A stretch of 64,000 bases of DNA from Candidatus Kuenenia stuttgartensis (lineage in GTDB: Bacteria > Planctomycetota > Planctomycetia > Isosphaerales > Isosphaeraceae), in assembly GCA_945865635.1 (NCBI GenBank), contig CAMBEP010000003.1, positions 62,001 through 126,000 on the forward strand, read 5' to 3'. The notes under the pieces are model-generated. The model did not search any database. It saw nothing but the letters and a program-made list of their open reading frames with translations, and had not been told where the DNA came from. The position numbers and the translations under genes are program-made. This document shows, in pieces, positions 27,337-35,272 of the stretch; position 1 is the first letter of the stretch, and each line of letters starts with the position of its first letter.

Positions 27337-27990
27337 ATGAAACGTCGCGATAGCTTGAAAATTCTCTGGGCTGGTTTTGTATCAGCAATCGGGTTAGGTC
27401 ATCATCAATTGATTGCCGAACCACTTCAGAAAGAGCCAAAAAAGGCCAACAGCGATGCCCCTTTTGCTAAGGACTGGCCCGACTCCACCAAGCCAGGTTC
27501 AATAGAAATCAAAAAATACCCGGCCTATCGTTCCGCCGTGGCAAAAGCAAAGAATGCCAATATGGGCGCGGATGGGGTTCTATTCTTCTCACTCTTCCGC
27601 CATATTACGCAATCGAACGTGGAAATGACTTCGCCGGTCGTCAATACCTATGAACCAAAGATGATCGAAAGTCCAAACGAAAAGGGCGAAGTTTCGATGG
27701 AATTTCTTTATTCCTCACGCGAACTCGGCAAACCCGGTAAAGGCGTTGGGGCTGTTCAGGTTGTAGATCATCCTGAATCCACATTTTTATGCATGGGTGT
27801 GCAGGGCAGGATGGATGACAAAATGATGCGTGAAGGTGTATTAAAATTAAGGACCTGGATCAAAGAACATGCCTCGGAGTGGACAGAAGATGGCCCCCCA
27901 CGACGCTTGGGGTATCACGGCCCGATGACACCCGAAAGCCAGCGATTGTGGGAAGTACAGGTTCCTGTCAAGCCGGTCAGGAAATCCTAA
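27337..27990 (+). CDS. Exported SOUL-family haem-binding-like protein
   Basis: A 217-residue protein. The N-terminus has a twin-arginine-like motif (KRRDSLKIL) followed by a hydrophobic stretch, consistent with Tat export. The remainder matches the SOUL/HBP family: IEIKKYPAYRSAVAK, LFRHITQSNVEMTSPVV (the conserved I-x-MTSPV) and FLYSSRELGK. SOUL proteins bind haem or porphyrins with modest affinity. Export through Tat would fit folding with a cofactor before transport. It converges on the VWA gene at 28040. Its link to other haem proteins in the window is only suggestive. Confidence 0.85.
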   Translation: MKRRDSLKILWAGFVSAIGLGHHQLIAEPLQKEPKKANSDAPFAKDWPDSTKPGSIEIKKYPAYRSAVAKAKNANMGADGVLFFSLFRHITQSNVEMTSPVVNTYEPKMIESPNEKGEVSMEFLYSSRELGKPGKGVGAVQVVDHPESTFLCMGVQGRMDDKMMREGVLKLRTWIKEHASEWTEDGPPRRLGYHGPMTPESQRLWEVQVPVKPVRKS

Positions 27991-28004
27991 AGCGATCTTG
28001 AGCA

Positions 28005-28035
28005 AAACGGCAGATCTAACCAATGGCTCTGCTGT
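28005..28035. terminator. Hairpin between convergent genes
   Basis: AACGGCAGA and TCTGCTGTT form a 9-base stem (one wobble) followed by GTTTT on the plus strand, between the SOUL gene stop (27990) and the VWA gene stop (28040). Likely a plus-strand terminator. Confidence 0.5.
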
Positions 28036-28039
28036 TGTT

Positions 28040-29044
28040 TTATCGTCGATTAAAGCTATCAACCCGCTTTGATTGATTTCGCTTTCGTTTGACACCAGCT
28101 TGCCAGCCCGTTCCAAAGCAATGCAGTAAGACCGGTAGCCCGGCAATGATCGAAGCCGACACTCCTGATGTGATCAAGGCGTATTCCCGAGACGTCAGTT
28201 GCTCAAAAGTGCCTGGCTTGGCCCGAACCGTCACAGCCTTTAATAAGTCCGATGGTAAATGCTTTTCATTACCGTCGTGGTAGGTGCCATTTAATCGCGC
28301 GGCCATCTGACGAAGCGCCGAGCTGTCCTGCCGCGATGCACGCCCGTCAATAAATTTCCCTGATTTCGTGTCACCCACACCGACCAGAATGACATCCGAT
28401 ACCGATGCAGGCATGCGCGGCATGCCTGTGGGTGAAATGGTATCCCCATCCGTCACGAGCAAAACCAGTGTACTGTTTGGCTGAAATGGTGCCGCTATTT
28501 TCGCAGCTTCTTTTAGACCAGCAAACAAGTCGGTTTTGCCAGGTGTAAATGCAAAGTTCAAAGGCAGGTCATTCAATATATTGCGAACCACTTCCAAATC
28601 TCTGGTTTCCACCACAACGGGCTTGGCTCCATTATAACAGGCAATCACGCTGGTTAGATATTGCTCCATCGGTACCCTCTGAAAAAACGATTCCATCAAC
28701 TCACGCGACCGTTTGCGGCGGCTTATTTTCCGGTCAGGCCCGGCATCTTCAAGTGTCATGCTTGGCGAGACGTCAAGCACCATCACAATATGCCGCTTTT
28801 TACTTTCAGGAACTGTGGCCGATTGATATATTTTGGGTGGCAACTGCAATAATAATGCAAATGCGCCTGCCAATGATCCAAACGCAAGCGGCCTAACGAT
28901 TGGCACCAGACGAACCCAGTTTCGTGGTTTTTCACTCGCTCCAAATGCTAACCGCCCCAAACGATTTACTCGACGCGCATGAAGCGATTCCGCCAGAAAC
29001 ATCCAGAAAAATACACTGGCTGAGACAATTGAAGCGATCACCAT
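28040..29044 (-). CDS. VWA-domain membrane protein (BatB-like)
   Basis: About 334 residues. It starts at ATG 29044, overlapping the end of the preceding VWA gene by seven bases; the frame opens further upstream within that gene. Two N-terminal hydrophobic segments flank a short loop, followed by a von Willebrand A domain with MIDAS motif DVSPSM, a Thr in PGKTDLFAG and TDGDT. The C-terminal helix (SASIIAGLPVLLHCFGTGW) anchors the end, followed by a basic tail. It is the last gene of the MoxR/DUF58/VWA operon. Such proteins sit in the membrane and form complexes assembled by MoxR ATPases. Confidence 0.88.
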   Translation of the reverse strand: MVIASIVSASVFFWMFLAESLHARRVNRLGRLAFGASEKPRNWVRLVPIVRPLAFGSLAGAFALLLQLPPKIYQSATVPESKKRHIVMVLDVSPSMTLEDAGPDRKISRRKRSRELMESFFQRVPMEQYLTSVIACYNGAKPVVVETRDLEVVRNILNDLPLNFAFTPGKTDLFAGLKEAAKIAAPFQPNSTLVLLVTDGDTISPTGMPRMPASVSDVILVGVGDTKSGKFIDGRASRQDSSALRQMAARLNGTYHDGNEKHLPSDLLKAVTVRAKPGTFEQLTSREYALITSGVSASIIAGLPVLLHCFGTGWQAGVKRKRNQSKRVDSFNRR

Positions 29045-29970
29045 GGCGAATACCTCAAGCCCATTGCAGCGATTGTGGCCAAACCTAAAACGGATAAACC
29101 TGACACACACCAAGGTCCAAAAGCATCCAATACTTGGGCCGATGTCTGTACCATCTTGGCCCGATTCATCGAATCAATTCGTGTGAACATGGCCTTGAGA
29201 GATTCCGGATCGCCCGGCTGGAATGCTTCTCCGCCAGTATAATGTGTGATATTAATAATCTCTTCCGGCACATCGCCACCAGCGATATGAATGGAATAAA
29301 CCGTGATATTGTCACGTTTCAGAAGCCGCGCAATTTCTTCATCCCGTCCATTGTCCAAATCAAAACTGGCTCCATCCGAGATCAGAATAATCAGACGATC
29401 GCCCTCTTCGCGTGTCACAAGCAGCTCTCGACAGGCCATCAGGGCTTTTCCAATCTCTGTGCCTCCCATCCACGGCGGTGCCTTGTCGGGACTCATGAAC
29501 GGTGCGGCATGACGAATGGCGCTGATGTCATTTGTCAGTGGCACCCAGTGCAATACATTGTTACCGAAGAAAGTCAGACCAACCGCATCGCCCTGGCGTT
29601 TGTCCAAAAAGCTGTTGATTGCATCCATCGAACCGTCATACCGGGTGCCTGTGCCAAACGGGGCCAGCATACTGCCAGAAACGTCTACGCAAAGCTCAAT
29701 ATTGGTCATGGCCCGGCGTGCTTGTGGAATCGAAAGCCTCTGTGGACCCGCTAAAATCACGATCACTACCGCCAAAATCAAGGCTGGCAGTGAATCCGAA
29801 ATTGCAAGCAGCCGGCCCAGCCATTTTCGGCGTGGAATTAATGTTGCATCCGCAGGCAGTGATACTCGGTGGTTTGCCCAGCGGCCTTGCCAGTAAATCA
29901 GCAAAATTGGCAACACCAGTGCGATCAGCAAAATTGGACGACCAAATGAAACGGGTAGAATCTCAGGCAT
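29038..29970 (-). CDS. VWA-domain membrane protein (BatA-like)
   Basis: A 310-residue protein with N-terminal hydrophobic segments (ILLIALVLPILLIYW and LPALILAVVIVILAG), then a VWA domain with intact MIDAS: DVSGSM, the Thr in GGTEIG and Asp in ISDGASF. A C-terminal helix (GLSVLGLATIAAMGL) closes it. This is the classic BatA layout (two helices, VWA, one helix). The start is three bases after the previous gene's stop and the end overlaps the next VWA gene, showing tight coupling. Bat proteins are linked to envelope integrity and stress tolerance; the precise role is unknown. Confidence 0.9.
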   Translation of the reverse strand: MPEILPVSFGRPILLIALVLPILLIYWQGRWANHRVSLPADATLIPRRKWLGRLLAISDSLPALILAVVIVILAGPQRLSIPQARRAMTNIELCVDVSGSMLAPFGTGTRYDGSMDAINSFLDKRQGDAVGLTFFGNNVLHWVPLTNDISAIRHAAPFMSPDKAPPWMGGTEIGKALMACRELLVTREEGDRLIILISDGASFDLDNGRDEEIARLLKRDNITVYSIHIAGGDVPEEIINITHYTGGEAFQPGDPESLKAMFTRIDSMNRAKMVQTSAQVLDAFGPWCVSGLSVLGLATIAAMGLRYSPW

Positions 29971-29973
29971 GGA

Positions 29974-30840
29974 TCAGGCCTGACCTTTCCCTGGAATGGA
30001 TGGCATCGTGGGCGATTCTGAAATCGAATCATAAGGCTTAAGCAAAGTGGCCAAATCTGCCGAATTTTTCATGCCCTCACCGACTGGCATGTGCAACCAT
30101 CCCTCCATTTGCAGAATCAAAGGGCCGGCTTCCGCATGATTTTTAAGGGTTGTCAGAATTAGACCTGGTGCAATATCGTTGGCCAGTTCCAGTTTTGACG
30201 TCCAATATTGGATCAGCAACGATTCCAGTTCCGCTCTCTGATTTGGCTTAATCGTACCATCGCAAGCGGCCTGAACAAGAGGTTTCAGGTGCTGGCCTAG
30301 AGTCTGAGGTGGCAATTCGGCCTGCGCTGCAACCTTGCTTGTGGTTTTTGATTTGCCCCAAATCAGGGCCAAGCCAATGATCCAAACCACCACCAGCACG
30401 TCCAACTTGGTCCAATAAAGCATCCAGCCCGGGATCATTGGCGCGTTGGGCTTGCTGGGCTCTATCTTGCCTTCTGGCAAAGCACTTATCACCTCTACCT
30501 CAATTGGTGCCATGTTGGCTGTCGGTTCGTCTGGTTTCTTTCGCTTCAGGCTTTTGGTCAAGTCATAACGCCCTGGCTCCATTCCTGTGAATTCCAGGTT
30601 GTAGCGGAAAGCGTCTCCATGACGAAAGGTCTCTGCCACTCGGACCACGATCTTGGCCAGTGGATCACTGGTGGGCTGGGCTTCCAGTTCTCCACCTGGA
30701 ATCAAGACCTGATCCAGCTTGCCAATCATCCCCACAGAGACTCTTGTTCTGCTCTCAGCTGGCTGAGCGGGAGCCGTTCCAAAACAGAAACTTGCAACAA
30801 CGGCTAGGACAATAGATTTCAGACCCATTTGCTTATTCAT
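29974..30840 (-). CDS. Membrane protein in the MoxR/VWA operon (BatD position)
   Basis: About 288 residues. The start MNKQMGLKS at 30840 gives a four-base ATGA overlap with the DUF58 gene; the frame opens upstream. A signal peptide (ends TAPAQPAE) is followed by a short beta-rich extracytoplasmic domain (about residues 30-130), one membrane helix (LDVLVVVWIIGLALIW) and a cytoplasmic helical domain of about 110 residues. Position and layout resemble the BatD/DUF4381-type proteins of Bat operons, but sequence identity to them is not evident to me. It probably joins the VWA proteins in one envelope complex. Confidence 0.75.
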   Translation of the reverse strand: MNKQMGLKSIVLAVVASFCFGTAPAQPAESRTRVSVGMIGKLDQVLIPGGELEAQPTSDPLAKIVVRVAETFRHGDAFRYNLEFTGMEPGRYDLTKSLKRKKPDEPTANMAPIEVEVISALPEGKIEPSKPNAPMIPGWMLYWTKLDVLVVVWIIGLALIWGKSKTTSKVAAQAELPPQTLGQHLKPLVQAACDGTIKPNQRAELESLLIQYWTSKLELANDIAPGLILTTLKNHAEAGPLILQMEGWLHMPVGEGMKNSADLATLLKPYDSISESPTMPSIPGKGQA

Positions 30841-31697
30841 CGTGCCCCCCGACCCAGCATATTGCGGCCCTTGAAGAATTGCCGCAAGCGTGCAACATAT
30901 GGTTGGGAAACATCGATTGACAGCGAGTCGATGCGACTGGTTTTGAGAAGCTCTCGCAAGCCCTGCGGATCTGTCCAAGCACGATTCCCAGATGCAATCA
31001 CCTCTCGACCGGTTTCCGCCTCCTGGCCACGAACAAATCCTGTTCCAGGAAAACCCATTTCTGAAGGATCAATCAAATGGATCACCGAACAATCATGAAC
31101 TTGTGCGGCCAGTTTAAGTGCAGGCAAGGATTCGGGTTCGTGCAGATCACTTAAAATGATGATCTGGCTGCGCTGGGGCAGACGTGCGGCCAGCTCGCCC
31201 ACGCGCTTGCCAAGCTGGGTTGGCTCATCAAACCGGAATCGCCTCAAGGCGTGCAGCCAGCCGTGCACTTGGTCTTTTGAAAGGCTTTCAGGCCGCATCA
31301 ATCCACGCCCGCCTACACTCAGAAAACCCACAGGGCGTATCGCATCAAGCGATGCCAAAGCCAAACCACCCGCCACATGCACAGCCACACTATACTTTGT
31401 TCGCTTCATGGACCCAATCGTCATACTGGCCGATGTATCCACTAAAATCCATACTGGCAAACGCTTTATAGCCTCATATTCCTTGACGAAGACTTTCCCT
31501 GTCCGGGCCGTTACACGCCAGTCAATTGCTTTGATCGAATCCCCAAACTGATATGGCCGTGATTGGTGATATTCCAGACCCGACCCAATATAGGGCGACC
31601 TGTCTGTGCCAAAGGCCAAACTGTCTGCCAAGCGTTTGACAGCGATCAGAAACTGACGGGTATCAAGAACTTCCGGCGAATCAAGAAACCCTTCCAT
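30837..31697 (-). CDS. DUF58 protein
   Basis: About 286 residues. The DUF58 core is clear: HQSRPYQFGDSIKAIDWRVTARTG with the hallmark D-x-R-x-IDW, then a VWA-like part starting VDTSASM with RRFRFDEPTQLG and IILSDLHEPE. The ATG at 31697 overlaps the moxR stop by 17 bases; an in-frame start at 31742 is less likely. DUF58 proteins always travel with MoxR ATPases and are thought to be their clients or adaptors. Confidence 0.92.
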   Translation of the reverse strand: MEGFLDSPEVLDTRQFLIAVKRLADSLAFGTDRSPYIGSGLEYHQSRPYQFGDSIKAIDWRVTARTGKVFVKEYEAIKRLPVWILVDTSASMTIGSMKRTKYSVAVHVAGGLALASLDAIRPVGFLSVGGRGLMRPESLSKDQVHGWLHALRRFRFDEPTQLGKRVGELAARLPQRSQIIILSDLHEPESLPALKLAAQVHDCSVIHLIDPSEMGFPGTGFVRGQEAETGREVIASGNRAWTDPQGLRELLKTSRIDSLSIDVSQPYVARLRQFFKGRNMLGRGAR

Positions 31698-32742
31698 GAG
31701 CGGCCGTTCCGTTTCTTGTGGTGTGTCGCAGATTGTCCCCAAACGGCCCCAATAGCTCTCTCAAAACCTTCGGCCCGGTCATGCCGTCAGCCAAAGCTTC
31801 ATAATTAAGCCTCACGCGGTGAAGAATTACGTCTTCAGCCAGACAATAAAGATCTTCAGGAGTGACATAATTCCGGCAATGTATCAATGCCCGAGCCCGC
31901 GAGGCTTTCACCAGTGCAATGCCAGCACGTGGGCTACAGCCCAACTCCAGGGCAGGGTGGTTTCGGCTTCGATTCACGAGCTCCACAACATGGTCCGTAA
32001 ACGTATCACTTACGTGGACCTCGTGAACTGCTTCCATCGCGTTGACCAAGTCGCTGATCGTTCCAACCGGCTCGTGTGAAAGAACGTCGAATTCGGACTT
32101 GGCCACCGCTCCTCGCTCCTGCCGGCGAACTCCAAGTCGAGTGTTCCGTCGCAGCACTTCGCGCTCCTCGTCCGGAGTCGGATAACTCAGCCGATGACAT
32201 AACATGAAACGATCAAGCTGGGCTTCAGGCAATTCAAATGTACCCGACTGCTCAATCGGGTTCTGCGTGGCAATTACCAGAAACGGAGCGGGCAACTCAA
32301 ATGTTTCACTTCCAATCGTTACCCTACGCTCTTGCATGGCTTCAAGCAAGGCAGACTGAACCTTCGGCGCAGCCCTGTTGATCTCATCGGCCAGAAGCAG
32401 ATTCGTAAATATCGGCCCCTTGCGAGTGTGGAATGTGTTTGTACGCGGGTCAAGAATTTCACTTCCCAGAATGTCCGAAGGCAACAGGTCTACCGTGAAC
32501 TGAACACGACTGAAAGAAAGATCGATAGATTTTGAAAGAACCGAGACAAGCAGAGTTTTCGCAAGCCCAGGAACACCTTGCAACAAAAGATGACCACCTG
32601 TAAATAATGATATAAGAAGGCGTTCCACCACGTCTTCCTGCCCCACAACGACTTCCCCCACACGTGCCCTGACAGCCTTGATAAAGTCGGTTGTGGCAGC
32701 CGGTGGAGCTGGCTTCGGAACGGTTTCAGCGTCTGTATTCAT
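31681..32742 (-). CDS. MoxR-family AAA+ ATPase
   Basis: A 353-residue AAA+ ATPase. Walker A is GVPGLAKT (residues 56-63) and Walker B LLLADEIN (about 115-122). The family hallmarks NPIEQSGTFELPEAQLDRF and SPRAG are present. MoxR ATPases act as chaperone-like motors on VWA protein complexes. It is the first gene of an operon with DUF58, a BatD-position protein and two VWA proteins, all overlapping or nearly so. The upstream 316 bases are shared with the divergent M13 peptidase gene. Confidence 0.95.
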   Translation of the reverse strand: MNTDAETVPKPAPPAATTDFIKAVRARVGEVVVGQEDVVERLLISLFTGGHLLLQGVPGLAKTLLVSVLSKSIDLSFSRVQFTVDLLPSDILGSEILDPRTNTFHTRKGPIFTNLLLADEINRAAPKVQSALLEAMQERRVTIGSETFELPAPFLVIATQNPIEQSGTFELPEAQLDRFMLCHRLSYPTPDEEREVLRRNTRLGVRRQERGAVAKSEFDVLSHEPVGTISDLVNAMEAVHEVHVSDTFTDHVVELVNRSRNHPALELGCSPRAGIALVKASRARALIHCRNYVTPEDLYCLAEDVILHRVRLNYEALADGMTGPKVLRELLGPFGDNLRHTTRNGTAAHGRVS

Positions 32743-33058
32743 GTGATAATCTGCTTTTTTCAGGGCAATTTCGCCGCTTTTAGATTGTGTTAGTCGTTCC
32801 TACAGCATTCTGTAATCAAATCCTGTCCTTGAGAATAATCAAGCCTGACTGCAATGCATAGAGGCTCGATTTGATCCACCCACAAATATTGACGTTTTTA
32901 AAGATTATAGATTGCATTGGAATTCGTTCAAGCAAAGGTAGATCCGTCATAAACTCCATTTCGATCTGGCATCTCATTCCTTTTTTCGTTTAGACTGCTT
33001 TCTCAGGGATATTTTCCAAGACATCTTTATCGCTCACGATAACGGAGTTCATCTCACA
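32743..33058. other. Divergent promoter region
   Basis: 316 bases between the moxR start (32742) and the M13 peptidase start (33059). AT-rich around 32880-33000. No ORF, RNA gene or clear inverted repeat was seen; promoters for both directions must lie here. Confidence 0.4.
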
Positions 33059-35116
33059 ATGCCACGACCACCTCAGCGACCTCTCCCATTTGCTCTCGCT
33101 CTTGCTGCAACCACTTCTATTGGCTTTTTAAGCCTTTATGCTCAAAAGCCTTCGGTCAGATCCGGGATCGACTCTTCCGCTACCGATCCCTCAATCCGTG
33201 CTCAGGACGACCTCTTTCGACACATCAACGGCACTTGGCTGAAAAAAACCGAAATCCCTGCCGAACGCGCCAGTTATGGCTCATTTATCGCTCTGGCTGA
33301 CAAAGCTGAAAGCGACCTCCGTGCCATTATCGAAGAAACGTCCCAAAAGCCCAATAACCCCCAAGGCAGTGAAGCCCAAAAAGTCGGCGACCTATTCGCA
33401 GCCTTTCTCAACGAAGAGGCCGCTGAAAAACTCGGTTTGGCCCCAATCGCCGACGATTTGGCTCTTATTGACCAAATTCAAGCCGGCACTGATCTGGCAA
33501 AAGTTCTCGGTCAACTTGCCGTGCGAGGTACGAATGGACTTTTCTCCGCCTTTGTCAACACTGATGCCAAAAACTCCACTCGCTACGTAGTTTATATCGA
33601 TCAAGCTGGCATAGGTCTCCCCGACGAATCGTATTATCGCGATGACAAGTTTCTGAAAATCCGATCCGCTTACGTTCAGCACATCGCCAACATCCTGAAA
33701 CTGGCCGGCTCAATCAATCCAGAAGGCGATGCAGCCAGGGTCATGTCAGTCGAAACATTGCTGGCGAAAAGCCATTGGGACCGCGTTCGCCGCCGCGACG
33801 ACACCCTCACCTACAACAAAAAAACTGCCGCCGAACTTGCCGCAATCACTCCAGGCTTTGACTGGTCCGCATGGTCCAAAGCTGTCACTGGAAAACCTTC
33901 CAGCGAACTCGGTGATATCATCGTTCAGGAACCAAGCTTTTTTGAAGCCATGGCCAAAGCAGTCGGCGAAGTGCCTGCGGCAGACTGGCGGCTTTGGGCA
34001 CGCTGGCACGTCCTGCACGATCATGCCCCTCTCCTGACAAAAGCCTTTGTAGACGAATCCTTTAACTTCTTCGGCAAAACCCTGACTGGCACGCCCCAGC
34101 AGCGGCCACGCTGGAAACGTGGTGTGAGTGCAGTAGAATCTGCTCTCGGTGAAGCTGTCGGCAAGATTTATGTCGAAAAACACTTCCCGCCACAAGCCAA
34201 AGAGCGTATGAAAACCCTCGTGGCCAACTTGGTCGAAGCCTACCGCGAAAGCATCTCAGAGCTCGAATGGATGAGCCCGGAAACCCGCAAAAAAGCACTC
34301 GAAAAACTCTCCAAATTCACTCCAAAAATTGGCTACCCAGACCAATGGCGCGATTATTCCAGCTTGGAAATCAAGCGCAACGACCTCGTAGGCAATATGC
34401 GCCGGGCCCATCAATTTGAATTGAATCGCAGCTTCAATAAACTGGGCAAGCCTGTCGATAAGTCAGAATGGTTCATGACACCTCAAACCGTCAATGCCTA
34501 TTACAACCCGGGTCTCAATGAAATCGTTTTCCCTGCCGCTATTCTGCAACCACCATTTTTTGACCTGAATGCCGACGATGCTGTAAATTACGGTGGTATC
34601 GGCGCTGTGATCGGTCATGAAATCGGCCACGGTTTTGATGACCAAGGTTCAAAATTCGACGGCGATGGAAACATGAATAACTGGTGGACAGACCAAGACC
34701 GTAAAGAATTTGAAGCCCGTGCCAAAATGTTGATCGACCAGTACAACGGTTTCTCACCTGTTCAATTGCCCGATCAAAAAGTGAACGGAGCACTGACCAT
34801 AGGCGAAAATATCGGTGATCTGGGTGGCCTTTCCATCGGCTACAGAGCCTATATCCGTTCACTCAAGAGCAAGCCTTCACCGGTGATCGACGGCCTCAAC
34901 GGCGCGCAACGCCTATTCATCGGCTGGGGCCAAATCTGGCGAACAAAATACCGTGATACGGAAATGATGCGACGCCTGACTGTCGATTCTCACTCTCCAC
35001 CAGAATTCCGCTGCAATGGCGTCATTCGAAACCTGCCAGAATTCTATGAAGCCTTCGGTGTAAAACAAGGCGACAGACTCTGGCTGCCAAAAGAAAAACG
35101 CGTTCGGATCTGGTAA
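33059..35116 (+). CDS. M13-family zinc metallopeptidase (PepO/neprilysin-like)
   Basis: A 685-residue M13 peptidase with a signal peptide (residues 1-30, LALAATTSIGFLSLYA). The zinc site HEIGH is at residues 520-524 within VIGHEIGHGFDDQG, and the third ligand lies in GENIGDLGG (residues 582-590). The substrate-binding NAYYNPGLNEIVFPAAIL is intact. These enzymes cleave oligopeptides outside the cytoplasm. The protein ends RVRIW, so the Cys of the common C-terminal CxxW motif is not present. It stands alone and converges on the 1338-residue protein gene. Confidence 0.96.
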   Translation: MPRPPQRPLPFALALAATTSIGFLSLYAQKPSVRSGIDSSATDPSIRAQDDLFRHINGTWLKKTEIPAERASYGSFIALADKAESDLRAIIEETSQKPNNPQGSEAQKVGDLFAAFLNEEAAEKLGLAPIADDLALIDQIQAGTDLAKVLGQLAVRGTNGLFSAFVNTDAKNSTRYVVYIDQAGIGLPDESYYRDDKFLKIRSAYVQHIANILKLAGSINPEGDAARVMSVETLLAKSHWDRVRRRDDTLTYNKKTAAELAAITPGFDWSAWSKAVTGKPSSELGDIIVQEPSFFEAMAKAVGEVPAADWRLWARWHVLHDHAPLLTKAFVDESFNFFGKTLTGTPQQRPRWKRGVSAVESALGEAVGKIYVEKHFPPQAKERMKTLVANLVEAYRESISELEWMSPETRKKALEKLSKFTPKIGYPDQWRDYSSLEIKRNDLVGNMRRAHQFELNRSFNKLGKPVDKSEWFMTPQTVNAYYNPGLNEIVFPAAILQPPFFDLNADDAVNYGGIGAVIGHEIGHGFDDQGSKFDGDGNMNNWWTDQDRKEFEARAKMLIDQYNGFSPVQLPDQKVNGALTIGENIGDLGGLSIGYRAYIRSLKSKPSPVIDGLNGAQRLFIGWGQIWRTKYRDTEMMRRLTVDSHSPPEFRCNGVIRNLPEFYEAFGVKQGDRLWLPKEKRVRIW

Positions 35117-35140
35117 AAAAGACGGTTCAATGGTTGCAAT

Positions 35141-35209
35141 CGGCCCGAAATTCTGTCATGGAATGAATCTTGAAAATGATTCCATTTACTGCATTTCAAG
35201 ATCGGGCCG
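35141..35209. terminator. Nested inverted repeat between convergent genes
   Basis: CGGCCCGA (35141-35148) pairs with TCGGGCCG (35202-35209), and inside it TGGAAT (35159-35164) pairs with ATTCCA (35179-35184). It lies between the M13 peptidase stop and the stop of the 1338-residue protein gene, so it may end or stabilise transcripts on both strands. Confidence 0.45.
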
Positions 35210-35272
35210 TTTCAACGATTCGAATGTCTGATATCCAAAGCTTTAAGGGCAATCGACTCGTCAGAAAACGTC

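Noticed and set aside
29045-29113. Upstream extension of the second VWA gene
   Set aside because: The extension lies inside the first VWA gene and breaks the membrane-helix N-terminus; ATG 29044 gives the usual overlap.
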